Of a stretch of 64,000 nucleotides of DNA, positions 52,139-62,442 are shown in pieces (position 1 is the first letter of the stretch; each line of letters starts with the position of its first letter). Source of the DNA: a candidate division TM6 bacterium GW2011_GWF2_32_72 (GTDB taxonomy: Bacteria; Babelota; Babeliae; Babelales; GWF2-32-72); contig LBON01000002.1 of NCBI GenBank assembly GCA_000989525.1, positions 165,447-229,446 of the forward strand, written 5' to 3'. Under the pieces are notes generated by a model. That model saw nothing but the letters and a program-made list of their open reading frames with translations, searched no databases and was not told where the DNA came from. The translations under genes and the position numbers were made by a program.

Positions 52139-54645
52139 TTTTTAAACTTCTTACCAGAACCACAAGGACAAGGTTCATTGCGACCAGTTTTTTCAACCTG
52201 ACGCGGTTCTGTAGGCAATGATTCATCGCTAGAAATATAATTCAAAGCTTCCATTTCTTTATTTCGTTTTTCTTCAATCTGACGACTATCAAAATTATCT
52301 AAATTTAAATGGAAAACATGATGAATTATTTCCCATTTAATTTGATTCATCATATCTTCAAACATCTGGAAGGATTCTCGCTTATATTCAGTCAAAGGAT
52401 TTTTTTGACCATAACCTCGCAAACCAATACCCTCTTTTAAATGGTCTAAATTCAACATATGCTGTTTCCAAGCACCATCTATTGTTTCTAACATTAACCA
52501 TTTTTCAGCATTTTGAATTGTTTCTCTATTTGCCTGATTTCTATAAAGATCATACTGCTCAAGTAAAAAATTAATCATATCTTGCTTTAAAACTTCACTA
52601 TTTGCTGTACTAATGCCCCGTTTAAAAAATATATCAACAGGTAAACCAGTCAAACCTGATACAGCTTTTAAAAAATTCTGCACCTGTTCTTCTGTAACGT
52701 TTCTTATAGGACAATGAATTGCAATAGCTGTTTGAATAACCGAAACCAAAAGATCTCTAATTAATTGATAGATATTTTCTTGGCCCTCAAGAACTTCGCG
52801 TCTGTATTCATAAATGACCATTCTTTGTTGATTTAAAACATCATCATATTCCAACAAATGTTTTCTTGATTCAAAGTTATTCTTTTCAACTTTTTCTTGA
52901 GCCTTTTCAATTTGCTTAGAAATAAAATTCGATTCAATAACTTCATCTTCCTTCATTCCAGCCCAGAGCATCTTCTTTTTTAAACCTTCTCCTGCAAATC
53001 TACGAATTAAATCATCTTCCAAAGATATATAAAATCTTGATTCACCGGCATCACCCTGACGACCAGATCGGCCTCTTAATTGATTATCAATACGACGGCT
53101 TTCATGCCTTTCTGTACCCAAAATATAAAGCCCACCTGCAGCCATAGCTTCTGGATTTAATTTAATGTCAGTTCCACGGCCAGCCATATTAGTTGCAATC
53201 GTTACTCGACCCGCTTCACCTGCATGCTCAACAATTTCGGCCTCACGCGCGTGCTGTTTTGCATTTAAAACTTCATGAGCAATTCCATATTTACGCAAAT
53301 GATCACTCAATAATTCAGATGTTTCAACTGCAACAGTACCTATCAAAACAGGCTGTCCTTTTGCATGACGTTCTTTTATATCTTCTACAATGGCATCAAA
53401 CTTGCCCTTTTGAGATAGAAAAATTAAATCAGACTTGTCTTGCCTGATCATTGGTTTATTTGTAGGAATAACGATAACATCCATACCATAAGTTTTATAA
53501 AATTCTTCAGCTTCTGTAAGCGCTGTACCTGTCATACCAGAAAGTTTTTTATACAATCTAAAAAAGTTTTGTAGTGTAATAGATGCCAATGTTTGAGTTT
53601 CTTGTTCTATAGTTACGCCTTCCTTGGCCTCGATAGATTGATGTAATCCATCACTATATCTTCTTCCTGCCAATACTCGACCCGTAAATTCATCCACAAT
53701 CAAAACTTCGCCATCACGCACGATATATTCAACATCTTTTCTAAATAATTTGTGAGCTCGTAAAGCCTGACTAACATGATGCAGAATATTAATATTTTCA
53801 ACGGCATATAAATTTTTTAACCGAAATGCAGATTCAACTTTATCTACCCCTGATTCCGTCAACATAACGTTTCTATCTTTTTCATCTACTTCAACATCTT
53901 CTGCTGTAAGCCTAGAAACAACTTTGCTTGCATCAACATATAAATTACTACTGTCACCAGAGGACCCCGAAATAATTAATGGAGTTCTTGCTTCATCAAT
54001 CAAAATCGAGTCAACTTCGTCAACAATTGCAAAAGCCAAATCTCTTTGTACATAATCTTCCAAACGAGATTTCATGTTATCACGGAGATAATCAAAACCA
54101 AGCTCACTATTTGTTGCATATAAAATATCTGCGTTATAAGCCTCTTTTCTTTGAGCATCCGTCATAGAATGTTTCAAACTAGCTACACTTAAACCCAAAT
54201 GATTATAAATTGGCTTCATCCAATTGGCATCACGATCAGCCAAATATTCATTAACGGTAACCAAATGAGCTGCTTTACCAGAAAGAGCATTTAAATAAAG
54301 TGGTAACGTTGCAGTTAAGGTTTTACCTTCACCTGTTTTCATTTCTGCAATTTTACCTTGATGCAAAACCATTCCACCAATCAACTGAACATCATAATGC
54401 CTCTGCCCTAAAAATCTTTTTGATGTTTCTCGAACAACAGCAAATGCCTCTGGCAAAATGTCATCTAAAGTTTTACCTTGCGCCAATTGCTCTCTAAATT
54501 CATTTGTTTTTGCAGCCAACTGTTCATCTGTTAAAGCACTAATTTGAGGTTCTAAAGAATTAATTTTTCTAACGATTGGCTTGAGCTTTTTAAGCTGTCT
54601 AGCATTGTTAGAGCCAACTATAAATCGAAAAAGTTTTGCAAACAT
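52120..54645 (-). CDS. secA: Preprotein translocase ATPase SecA
   Basis: The 841-residue motor pushes signal-peptide proteins through SecYEG. Walker A is MKTGEGKT (residues 102-109); the Asp box follows (VDEVDSILIDEARTPL), with later motifs TNMAGRGTDIKL and LRGRSGRQGD. The C-terminus ends in the zinc motif CPCGSGKKFKKCC (Cys 826, 828, 837, 838) that binds SecB or lipids. Length is close to the family norm of 840-900. AGGGA precedes the ATG. The many signal-peptide proteins in this window depend on it. Confidence 0.98.
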   Translation of the reverse strand: MFAKLFRFIVGSNNARQLKKLKPIVRKINSLEPQISALTDEQLAAKTNEFREQLAQGKTLDDILPEAFAVVRETSKRFLGQRHYDVQLIGGMVLHQGKIAEMKTGEGKTLTATLPLYLNALSGKAAHLVTVNEYLADRDANWMKPIYNHLGLSVASLKHSMTDAQRKEAYNADILYATNSELGFDYLRDNMKSRLEDYVQRDLAFAIVDEVDSILIDEARTPLIISGSSGDSSNLYVDASKVVSRLTAEDVEVDEKDRNVMLTESGVDKVESAFRLKNLYAVENINILHHVSQALRAHKLFRKDVEYIVRDGEVLIVDEFTGRVLAGRRYSDGLHQSIEAKEGVTIEQETQTLASITLQNFFRLYKKLSGMTGTALTEAEEFYKTYGMDVIVIPTNKPMIRQDKSDLIFLSQKGKFDAIVEDIKERHAKGQPVLIGTVAVETSELLSDHLRKYGIAHEVLNAKQHAREAEIVEHAGEAGRVTIATNMAGRGTDIKLNPEAMAAGGLYILGTERHESRRIDNQLRGRSGRQGDAGESRFYISLEDDLIRRFAGEGLKKKMLWAGMKEDEVIESNFISKQIEKAQEKVEKNNFESRKHLLEYDDVLNQQRMVIYEYRREVLEGQENIYQLIRDLLVSVIQTAIAIHCPIRNVTEEQVQNFLKAVSGLTGLPVDIFFKRGISTANSEVLKQDMINFLLEQYDLYRNQANRETIQNAEKWLMLETIDGAWKQHMLNLDHLKEGIGLRGYGQKNPLTEYKRESFQMFEDMMNQIKWEIIHHVFHLNLDNFDSRQIEEKRNKEMEALNYISSDESLPTEPRQVEKTGRNEPCPCGSGKKFKKCCMKN

Positions 54646-54786
54646 ATTGGTCCCTACGTATCTAAAAGTTTAATTTAATAACTATGTTTAAGTTTATTGT
54701 TTTCTTTTTTCAGGAGTAAATAAAATAAAGATAAAAGTCTTATTGTAACGGAAAAACCGCTTTTTTTCAATTTAGAAACCAAACTA

Positions 54787-54816
54787 AAAAAAGGGACCTT
54801 TCGGTCCCTTAAAATT
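54787..54816 (-). terminator. terminator after the beta-helix gene
   Basis: The arms aagggacc and ggtccctt with loop tttc; read on the minus strand, the T-run (complement of aaaaaaa) follows the hairpin. It lies 50 bases past the stop of the gene at 54861. Confidence 0.85.
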
Positions 54817-54860
54817 AAATATTAAAGGTTATATAAAAATTATTTTTGAGTTTTTAGAAT

Positions 54861-56252
54861 TTATACTATTTTGTTTCCATCAAATTTAAAATCGCCCCTA
54901 GGGTCTTTTAATATTTTTTCATCGTTAAATAATTTAAAGTCTGACCGAGCATTTTCAACTCGATTATTTGCAAATCTAGCCTGATTAAATGGTGCAAACT
55001 TACTCAAATCAGTTCCCACATGACCCAAGCCAAAAACAGCCTGACCACTACTTGTGAATCTAAATAAACTATCAGCAATCAAAATACCATAAGCTTTTTC
55101 TGATGGTAGCACAGGAGGAAGATTATAATCACCACCTCTTTCCCAAATAACTTTTGATTGAATACCCAAAACATTATTTCTAAAAATACTAAAAATATTG
55201 CCATGTCTATGGTTTATAAACGCTTGCTTAATATCTGTAAAAGTATTGTCCCAAATTTTTATATCGTTAGAGCCATTTACAGAAACGGCAAACTGACAGT
55301 TATTAGCTATCCCATTTTTTAAATAAACATTTACACCAGAATTCAGCATGCCAACCACACCAATATTTTCACAAGCAAAATGATTAAAATCTATATCTTT
55401 ACACTCTATCGGAATTCCGCCATTACCATAAACACCTGTACCACCCAAATAAAATGCCGACTGTTTTACATTTTCAAATGAACAACCAGACATCGTAACA
55501 TTATGACATCCCGTTAGGTCTATGCCAGAACCCCACTCTAATGTGTCAAAAACACAATTAGTTAAAAAAACATGCTGACATCTAGTTAAATAAACCCCAT
55601 GCATATAATTCCAATACCAAGCAGGTCCACCATTATTTAAATGCCATTCTGAAAGAGTTTTTCCTTGAAATATAAAATCTGGGTGTCCGACATTATATAA
55701 ATGGGAATTTAAAATCTGTATTTCTGTACAATCAGAAATACCTATACATTGAACGTTAACATCATGAATATCACAATTTTTTATTATAAATACCGAGTCT
55801 CTCAAATCTGGTTGACCAATGACCCAGGTTTTTCCTCTTGTATTAATCCCACAATTTATACGTTTTAAAAAATCTGAATATGCAATAATACCTAGCTCAT
55901 CTTGGCTTCCATCCAATTCAAGATTTTCTATTGTAATATTTTTTAATTCTGCCTGACGAACTGGCATGATGAAGGCTAAATCTAATTTATGAATAGGCTC
56001 ATAAGTTGCAACAAAATCCTTACCCGCAATTAATTTTGTTTTTGAAAGTCCATCACCCTGCCCCTTTAATGTACAACGAGACGGCATTTCTATTGGCTTT
56101 TCAAGAGTATAAGTTGTATCCGCGTCTAAAAGAATTGTTGTATCAGATTGTAACAGGTCATACGGAAAAGGTTTTACAATTGTTGATGCCACAACAAAAC
56201 AAGAATTAGCAAAAACAACTAACCCTAAACCAAACTTTAGCAGCTTTGTCAT
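54861..56252 (-). CDS. Secreted right-handed beta-helix protein
   Basis: The 463-residue protein has a signal peptide (residues 1-22, ending VVAS). From about residue 100 it shows repeated short strand units typical of a parallel beta-helix: NITIENLELDG, CDIHDVNVQCIGIS, CHNVTMSGCSFENVK and NDIKIWDNTF, with stacked Asn and Cys. The N-terminal segment (TLKGQGDGLSKT) resembles the pectate-lyase-like cap. Such folds bind or cut polysaccharides or act as adhesins; no catalytic residues could be assigned. AAAGGAG precedes the ATG. It is a single gene. Confidence 0.8.
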   Translation of the reverse strand: MTKLLKFGLGLVVFANSCFVVASTIVKPFPYDLLQSDTTILLDADTTYTLEKPIEMPSRCTLKGQGDGLSKTKLIAGKDFVATYEPIHKLDLAFIMPVRQAELKNITIENLELDGSQDELGIIAYSDFLKRINCGINTRGKTWVIGQPDLRDSVFIIKNCDIHDVNVQCIGISDCTEIQILNSHLYNVGHPDFIFQGKTLSEWHLNNGGPAWYWNYMHGVYLTRCQHVFLTNCVFDTLEWGSGIDLTGCHNVTMSGCSFENVKQSAFYLGGTGVYGNGGIPIECKDIDFNHFACENIGVVGMLNSGVNVYLKNGIANNCQFAVSVNGSNDIKIWDNTFTDIKQAFINHRHGNIFSIFRNNVLGIQSKVIWERGGDYNLPPVLPSEKAYGILIADSLFRFTSSGQAVFGLGHVGTDLSKFAPFNQARFANNRVENARSDFKLFNDEKILKDPRGDFKFDGNKIV

Positions 56253-56348
56253 AAAAACTCCTTTGTTTTATGATATAAAAAAGACTAACATCTTTTTCAT
56301 ATCAAGAAGCTTAAAGCCAAAGCAAGATTTCTATATTTTTTATATTTT

Positions 56349-57038
56349 TTACAAAACTACTAAAGAAATGTTTCTTAAAGCGGTTCCGTTATTTCGACGA
56401 TAAGAACAATAATTTAAATTACATATTGTACAGAGAGCTGTTTGTGTTTTAATTTTTTTTACACCAACTTCATTTAATCGAGCACAACACAATTTAATTA
56501 AACTAAAATAAAATTTATTATTTTCTTTATTAAAAAAAACATACTCACCATATTGAATTTTTTCTGCAAAATCATTTGCTACTGAATAACAACACTCACA
56601 AGCATGTGGTCCAATATATGCAATCAAATCAATTGGATTAGTTCCATAGTTTATTTTCATATTTAAAACACATTCTGGAATAACATTCGCTACAGCTCCA
56701 CGCCACCCTGCGTGAATTATTCCAACAGCACTTTTTTTAGTATCAACCAAAATTATAGGCACACAATCAGCAGTCAAAACACCAATAGCCAAACCCTTTT
56801 GATTGGTTGTTAAATAATCACCAGCAGCAATAAAAGGTTGTAAATTTTCGTTTGATTTAATCGCCAAACCAGAACTTCCATGAACCTGATCCAAAAACAT
56901 AAAATCAATTACACCTAATTTCTGTTTTATATTTTCAAAAGAATTTTCAGGCAAAAAGCCTGGCTGGATTTTTAATTTATCTACAGCCAGGCTTGAATCT
57001 CCAAAAAATATTTTTGCAAAATCAGATTTATAAATCAT
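56349..57038 (-). CDS. pgeF: PgeF/YfiH (laccase-domain) peptidoglycan editing or purine-handling enzyme
   Basis: This 229-residue member of the YfiH family, once called multicopper polyphenol oxidase, is known from other species as a peptidoglycan-editing or purine-nucleoside enzyme. The metal-site residues are in LTADCVPIIL, GIIHAGWRGAV and GPHACECCY. Its ATG directly abuts the tyrS stop, so they are co-transcribed with the M50-like gene upstream. Length is close to the family norm (about 240). Confidence 0.93.
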   Translation of the reverse strand: MIYKSDFAKIFFGDSSLAVDKLKIQPGFLPENSFENIKQKLGVIDFMFLDQVHGSSGLAIKSNENLQPFIAAGDYLTTNQKGLAIGVLTADCVPIILVDTKKSAVGIIHAGWRGAVANVIPECVLNMKINYGTNPIDLIAYIGPHACECCYSVANDFAEKIQYGEYVFFNKENNKFYFSLIKLCCARLNEVGVKKIKTQTALCTICNLNYCSYRRNNGTALRNISLVVL

Positions 57039-58229
57039 TTATTTAATTTGAAAAATTTTATGTTTTCCAACCTTAATTTGCATTCCAGACTTCCATGTAA
57101 TTGTTGCCTTAAAATCAACAACCTTTTCACCATCAACAGAAACCGCACCTGATTCAATCAAACGCCTTGCTTCTGAAGTTGATTCAACTGAATTTAAAGC
57201 CTTTAAAAGATCTACAATCCAAATTGGATTAGCAGTATCTTGAGCTATTTTAAATTCAGTTGCCTTGGAATAATCTTTTTTCTGAAACACATCTTCAAAA
57301 CTTTGTAACGCTGCAATTGCATCTTTTTCTGACCAAAATTTTTTAATCACATCGTGAGCCATTTGTTTTTTTAAGGTCATTGGATGTAATTTGCCAGACT
57401 CAACATCTTTGTGCATTTGCTTAATTTCAGCAGCTGTATTATTCAGTAATAATTCAAAGTAACGCCACATAAGTTTATCCGAAACAGACATCAGTTTACC
57501 AAAAGCTTGACTTGCAGGTTCATTTAAACCAATAGCATTCCCAAGAGATTTGGACATTTTTTCAACGCCATCAAGCCCCTCTAAAAGAGGCACTGTCAAG
57601 ATTACTTGAGGTTCTTGGCCAAATCGTTCCTGCAATGTTCTACCCATTAACAAATTAAAAGTCTGATCGGTTCCACCAAGTTCTACATCAGCTTGTAATT
57701 CAACTGAATCGTAGCCTTGAAATACTGGATATAAAAGCTCATGTAAACTAATTGCTTGTTTTTTTTCCAATCTATTTGCAAAATCTTCACGCTCGATTAT
57801 TTGCGAAACTGTTACTTTGGCAGCAATTTTTACAAGATCAGCAGCACTTAATTTATCAAGCCATTCAGAATTATATCGAACAATCACCTTGTTTGAGTCT
57901 AAAATCTTTCCGACTTGATCAAAATATGTTTTTGTATTTTCTTTAATCTCTTTCTCAGTCAAAGCTGGACGAGTCTTTGATTTACCAGTCGGATCACCTA
58001 TACGAGCAGTAAAATCACCAATCAAAAAAATAACTTGATGACCCAAATCTTGGAACTGTTTCATCTTAGAAAGAACTACGGCGTGTCCCAAATGAAGATC
58101 CGGTGATGTTGGATCCATTCCAAGTTTAATTTTAAGTTTTTTTCCTGACTCTAACTTTTTTCCTAGCTCACCTTTTGGAAGAACCTGTGCTGTCCCTGCC
58201 ATCAATTTTTCTAAATCTTTGTTAAACAT
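57039..58229 (-). CDS. tyrS: Tyrosyl-tRNA synthetase
   Basis: This class I synthetase of 396 residues attaches tyrosine to tRNA. It has the HIGH-type motif HLGHAV (near residue 46), [11 protein letters not shown], the KMSKS motif (EKMSKSLGN, near residue 230), and a C-terminal S4 RNA-binding domain ([16 protein letters not shown]). ATG 58229 is chosen over a TTG four codons upstream. The gene sits between the M50-like membrane gene (21 bases upstream) and pgeF. Confidence 0.97.
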   Translation of the reverse strand: MFNKDLEKLMAGTAQVLPKGELGKKLESGKKLKIKLGMDPTSPDLHLGHAVVLSKMKQFQDLGHQVIFLIGDFTARIGDPTGKSKTRPALTEKEIKENTKTYFDQVGKILDSNKVIVRYNSEWLDKLSAADLVKIAAKVTVSQIIEREDFANRLEKKQAISLHELLYPVFQGYDSVELQADVELGGTDQTFNLLMGRTLQERFGQEPQVILTVPLLEGLDGVEKMSKSLGNAIGLNEPASQAFGKLMSVSDKLMWRYFELLLNNTAAEIKQMHKDVESGKLHPMTLKKQMAHDVIKKFWSEKDAIAALQSFEDVFQKKDYSKATEFKIAQDTANPIWIVDLLKALNSVESTSEARRLIESGAVSVDGEKVVDFKATITWKSGMQIKVGKHKIFQIK

Positions 58230-58250
58230 AACTTTTCTCAATTTATTGAA

Positions 58251-58961
58251 TTATAAAATTGTATCTATAAAAGAAATTAAAAATGAAAATATAAATCGTT
58301 CCAAATCATTTATAAAAAACCAAATCAATGCAATCTGAATGGCCAAAATAATAAATAAATTTTGACGCTGTCTCATCAACCATCCACCCATATACACAAC
58401 CATTACAGCGCGAAAACCTTCAATCAAAAAATTAAAGGCCGCCAATAAAACATTCAGACTAAAAACACCCAACAAAAAAAAGATCGCGGCTATAGAAAAC
58501 GAACTAATGCCAGGCAAAACGGAAGATAAAAGATTCATATCTAATTGATTTTGCATAACAGACAAAAAACAAACAGTTAATTGTTGCTTAGAAACCAATA
58601 AAACCAATAAAAATAAAGCGATCGCTGCCAAACAAAAATTACCTAATGCCCTACTTAAAAATACAAATAAAAGCTTAAAAGACTTCATTGGGTAAGTTAT
58701 ATTTAATGGATTAATCGGTGTTATCGCACCCCAACCAAATCCCCTTGGCAAACCACCAAAAACAAAATAAAAGAACATTCCTAGTGGATCAATATAACTT
58801 TGCCAAAAACCAACCGATCTACGATAAATAATAGCTGTACTATCACCCAATAAATAAGCTACCCATCCTTGATACCATCCGGTTGCTACAACAGTTACTA
58901 AATAAACCCATGCGGAAATAATAAACCAAATTAACCATTGCGAAGTGCCTAAAGAGACCAT
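58251..58961 (-). CDS. Site-2-protease-like (M50B) pseudo-protease
   Basis: The 236-residue, six-helix membrane protein matches the M50B layout in order: VAYLLGDSTA, an Asp-Pro-x-Gly (IDPLG), a GFGWGAITPINP loop, a helix like the LAGPLANF segment (SRALGNFCLAAIAL) and a last helix LLAAFNFLIEGF. Active enzymes have HExxH just before the first motif; here that place reads TGWYQ, and the final acidic ligand region is altered too. I infer a protease fold with lost zinc site. It precedes tyrS by 21 bases. AGGAG precedes the ATG. An alternative is an unrelated membrane protein with chance similarity. Confidence 0.6.
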   Translation of the reverse strand: MVSLGTSQWLIWFIISAWVYLVTVVATGWYQGWVAYLLGDSTAIIYRRSVGFWQSYIDPLGMFFYFVFGGLPRGFGWGAITPINPLNITYPMKSFKLLFVFLSRALGNFCLAAIALFLLVLLVSKQQLTVCFLSVMQNQLDMNLLSSVLPGISSFSIAAIFFLLGVFSLNVLLAAFNFLIEGFRAVMVVYMGGWLMRQRQNLFIILAIQIALIWFFINDLERFIFSFLISFIDTIL

Positions 58962-59165
58962 GCTAAAAACTCCTAAAATAAAGAATTAATTAAAAATAAG
59001 TGTATGTGAAATCATCGGTATGGTCAATTTACACAATATTTAAATCAACTTTAAAAAACACCGCAAAACAAAAGCTCTAGCAGCAAAACTGGCAAAAACA
59101 ACAATTTTAAACTAGTATATTACTTTTGTTGTTGACCCATAAATTAAAGAAAAGCGGTAAAAATC

Positions 59166-61619
59166 ATGGATAAAAATTTTGATCATCTAAAATATCAAGA
59201 AGAACTAAAAAAATATTGGTCTAAAGAAAAAACTTACGATCGCAATAAACATGCAGGCCCTCTTTATAGTATAGATACTCCACCACCAACGGTTTCCGGT
59301 TCTTTACACATTGGTCACATCTTTTCTTACACTCACACAGATATTATAGCTAGATACAAAAGACTCAGCGGTTACTCTGTGTTTTATCCTTTTGGATTTG
59401 ATGATAATGGCCTGCCCACAGAAAGATTCGTAGAAAAAAAACATAATATCAGTGCTCACTACATAAAAAGATCTGATTTTATAAAATTATGTGAAGAAGA
59501 AACTAAAACAACAGAAAAAGAATTTGAAAATTTATGGCAAACAATGGGCCTTTCTGTTGATTGGAACTCATGTTATTCAACAATTTCTGCCCCCGTTAGA
59601 AAGATTTCTCAAGAATCATTCATAAGGCTTTTTGAAAAAGGTTTTGTTTATCGCAAAGAAGAACCAGCTCTTTATTGCACAACATGTCGAACTTCTATTG
59701 CTCAAGCAGATTTAGACGATTTAGAAGTTGCTACAACCTTTAATGACATTCAATTTACAAGTAAAGATGGTGAAAAATTAATTATAGGTACAACAAGACC
59801 AGAACTTCTTCCTTCTTGCGCTGCATTACTTTTCAATCCAGAAGATAAAAGATATCAACACCTCAAGGGCAAAACAGCTATTGTTCCTGTTTTTGAAAAC
59901 GAAGTTCCAATTTTAGAAGATGAAAACGTTGATATAGAAAAAGGAACCGGCCTTGTAATGTGCTGCACATTCGGTGATAAAACGGATATAGAATGGTACA
60001 AAAAATTCAAACTTCCATACAGACAATCAATTGGTCTTGACGGCAAATGGCTTGAAAGCACTGGCCCTCTTGCAGGATTAAGAGCCGTAAATGCTCGAAC
60101 AAAAATTTTAGAAATTCTCGAAGAAAAAGGTCTTTTGCTCAACAAAAAACCAATAAAACATTCCGTTGGAATTCATGATAGATGCAAAAAAGAAATTGAA
60201 TATCTTGCAATAAATCAATGGTTCCTAAAAATTATTGAGCATAAAGATGAATTTATTAAATTGGCTGACAAAATAAAATGGTCACCAAATTTTATGAAAT
60301 CAAGATACATTAACTGGGTTGAAAATCTTAACTGGGATTGGTGCCTCTCTCGTCAAAGATTCTTTGGAATTCCATTCCCAGTGTGGCACTGTTTAAACTG
60401 CAACAAAGTAATTCTTGCCCCAATTAACAGTCTCCCAATTGATCCACAAGAACAAAAATTTGAAAAATGCCCATTCTGTTCTAGTTCAAACATAGAACCA
60501 GAAAAAGATATTATGGACACGTGGAATACTTCTTCTTTAACTCCTCAAATTTGTTTTGGACTTTTTAATAAAGACGCAAAATCATCTTTTACAGAAGATA
60601 TTAAAAAATTTATGCCCATGAGCATGCGTCCACAAGCACACGACATAATAAGAACTTGGGCCTTTTATACAATAATTAAATCTTGGTTCCACAATCAAAA
60701 CATACCGTGGGAAGAGATTGTTATCTCAGGACACGTTTTAAGCGGTGAAAAAGAAAAAATATCCAAATCCAAAGGCAATGCTAATTTAACTCCGCAAGGA
60801 TTACTAGAAAGCTTCCCTGCTGATGCGATCAGATTTTGGACAGCGGCAGGCGGACTAGGTTATGACATAGCTTTTTCAGAAAGCCAACTAAAAATAGGCC
60901 AAAAACTTGTAACCAAAATATGGAATGCATTCCGATTCTGCAAAGAACATATCGATGAATATCAACCAACCAAAGCTCCTCATAATCTAGGTTTAGTTAA
61001 TGAATGGATATTAGACCGAGCCGCAAATATTTTTGAAACTTACAATAAAGATCTTGAAAAAAATGAGTTCGGATTAGCTCTAACTCATCTTGAAAAATTC
61101 TTTTGGTCAGATTTTTGCGATAACTACTTAGAATTAATTAAAGATCAAATGTTCAATCCTTCTGAATATCCAGCAGAAGAAATTAATGCAACCAGATACA
61201 CCCTTTACAGTGTTGGTTTAAGCATATTGCAAATGTATGCACCATACATTCCGTACGTAACAGAAGCCATTTATCAAGATTTATACAAATCAAAGGTTCA
61301 AGTTGATTCAATTCATCAAACCAAATTCAAAGATGTTCAAACATCAAGTAAATTTCCACAAAGTAGTGCCAACATTAAAGTTGTTTTAGATATAATTGAC
61401 CAGGTCAGAAAACTAAAAAGTGAAAACAATTTGTCTTTAAAGACCGACCTTGCAAAAATTATTCTTCATGCCGTTTCTCCAGAAAATACAAAAATTATCA
61501 AGCAAGAAGAAAAACTCATAAAGGGTATTTCAAAAGCTAGTTTAATAGGATTTTCTAACGACCAACTAGAAACACCCACTATGGAACAAATGGATAAAAC
61601 TTGGATTGCAAAGCTTTAA
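59166..61619 (+). CDS. valS: Valyl-tRNA synthetase
   Basis: This class I synthetase of 817 residues has an editing domain. HIGH lies at residues 48-51 (LHIGHIF) and the KISKS form of the second motif at 531-535. Zinc-type cysteine pairs are visible (CTTC near 178; CLNC and CPFC near 415-445), as is the anticodon-binding helical domain in the last 250 residues. At 817 residues it is shorter than E. coli ValS (951) and lacks a long C-terminal coiled-coil arm. It is followed by a lipoprotein gene and ybeY. Confidence 0.95.
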   Translation: MDKNFDHLKYQEELKKYWSKEKTYDRNKHAGPLYSIDTPPPTVSGSLHIGHIFSYTHTDIIARYKRLSGYSVFYPFGFDDNGLPTERFVEKKHNISAHYIKRSDFIKLCEEETKTTEKEFENLWQTMGLSVDWNSCYSTISAPVRKISQESFIRLFEKGFVYRKEEPALYCTTCRTSIAQADLDDLEVATTFNDIQFTSKDGEKLIIGTTRPELLPSCAALLFNPEDKRYQHLKGKTAIVPVFENEVPILEDENVDIEKGTGLVMCCTFGDKTDIEWYKKFKLPYRQSIGLDGKWLESTGPLAGLRAVNARTKILEILEEKGLLLNKKPIKHSVGIHDRCKKEIEYLAINQWFLKIIEHKDEFIKLADKIKWSPNFMKSRYINWVENLNWDWCLSRQRFFGIPFPVWHCLNCNKVILAPINSLPIDPQEQKFEKCPFCSSSNIEPEKDIMDTWNTSSLTPQICFGLFNKDAKSSFTEDIKKFMPMSMRPQAHDIIRTWAFYTIIKSWFHNQNIPWEEIVISGHVLSGEKEKISKSKGNANLTPQGLLESFPADAIRFWTAAGGLGYDIAFSESQLKIGQKLVTKIWNAFRFCKEHIDEYQPTKAPHNLGLVNEWILDRAANIFETYNKDLEKNEFGLALTHLEKFFWSDFCDNYLELIKDQMFNPSEYPAEEINATRYTLYSVGLSILQMYAPYIPYVTEAIYQDLYKSKVQVDSIHQTKFKDVQTSSKFPQSSANIKVVLDIIDQVRKLKSENNLSLKTDLAKIILHAVSPENTKIIKQEEKLIKGISKASLIGFSNDQLETPTMEQMDKTWIAKL

Positions 61620-61633
61620 AAAAAGGAATTTTT

Positions 61634-61882
61634 ATGAAATTTTTATTATTTTTAACTGTTTTAAGCATATCCTCTCTTACAAGTTGTAGTGAAACAGAAT
61701 TTATAGAAAGAACGGACATAAAACCTTCCATCATCACAATAAATTTAACCACTCCTCACGGTAACCTTAAAGAACTTAGATCATCACCAAGGACTGAAGT
61801 GATCAACAATCTTATAAAAATATTGGTTACAGAAGTATGTCAAGAGCTTCAAAAGGAAAAAGATTTTTTGGAGCAACAATGA
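61634..61882 (+). CDS. Small lipoprotein
   Basis: The 82-residue product has a lipoprotein signal (lipobox LTSC, Cys18) and a short charged mature part ending in a Lys/Glu/Gln helix. No known family. ATG 61634 has AAAAGGAA ahead; a longer frame from 61601 would overlap valS and hide the lipobox. Its stop overlaps the ybeY start (ATGA), so the two are coupled. Confidence 0.65.
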   Translation: MKFLLFLTVLSISSLTSCSETEFIERTDIKPSIITINLTTPHGNLKELRSSPRTEVINNLIKILVTEVCQELQKEKDFLEQQ

Positions 61883-62325
61883 TATTAATAAAAAATCGAA
61901 TAATAAAAATTAAAATAAATCAAAACAAAATCAAAAAATCCATTCAAACAATATTAGATCATCTTAAATATAATAATTTTGATATTGGAATTTTATTTAC
62001 AACAAACGCAACCATTCAACAATATAATAATCAATACCGAAAAAAAAATACCCCAACAGATGTACTTTCTTTCCCTTTTCACACAGATTTAAAAGCTGGA
62101 AAAAAAATAAAAGTTTTAAATGAAACTGATAAAAATCTAGGGGATATAATTATTTCTTTAGAACGAGTTCAAAAGGATGCTAACGAACTAGAAACACCAT
62201 TTGAAAAACATTTAAATAGAATCCTAGTTCATGGAATTTGTCATTTAATCGGATACGACCATCTAAAAGACACTGACTATAAAATAATGCAGGCCAAAGA
62301 AAACCAATTGCTCAAACTAATTTAA
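61879..62325 (+). CDS. ybeY: rRNA maturation endonuclease YbeY
   Basis: The 148-residue YbeY is a metal-dependent RNase for 16S rRNA 3'-end maturation and ribosome quality control. The zinc motif HGICHLIGYDH is intact, and TPTDVLSFPF is also conserved. The start is the ATG overlapping the lipoprotein stop; an ATG 42 bases upstream is less likely because the family N-terminus aligns from 61879. Confidence 0.94.
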   Translation: MILIKNRIIKIKINQNKIKKSIQTILDHLKYNNFDIGILFTTNATIQQYNNQYRKKNTPTDVLSFPFHTDLKAGKKIKVLNETDKNLGDIIISLERVQKDANELETPFEKHLNRILVHGICHLIGYDHLKDTDYKIMQAKENQLLKLI

Positions 62326-62442
62326 CAACAAATTCATCAAATTGAGTAGCTTAATATCACAAAAAACCTACCCACTTGCTTTAAATTAAATTTAATTTAC
62401 ACTTAAAACAAACAATATATTTTAATTTTAACAGAGGTTTTT

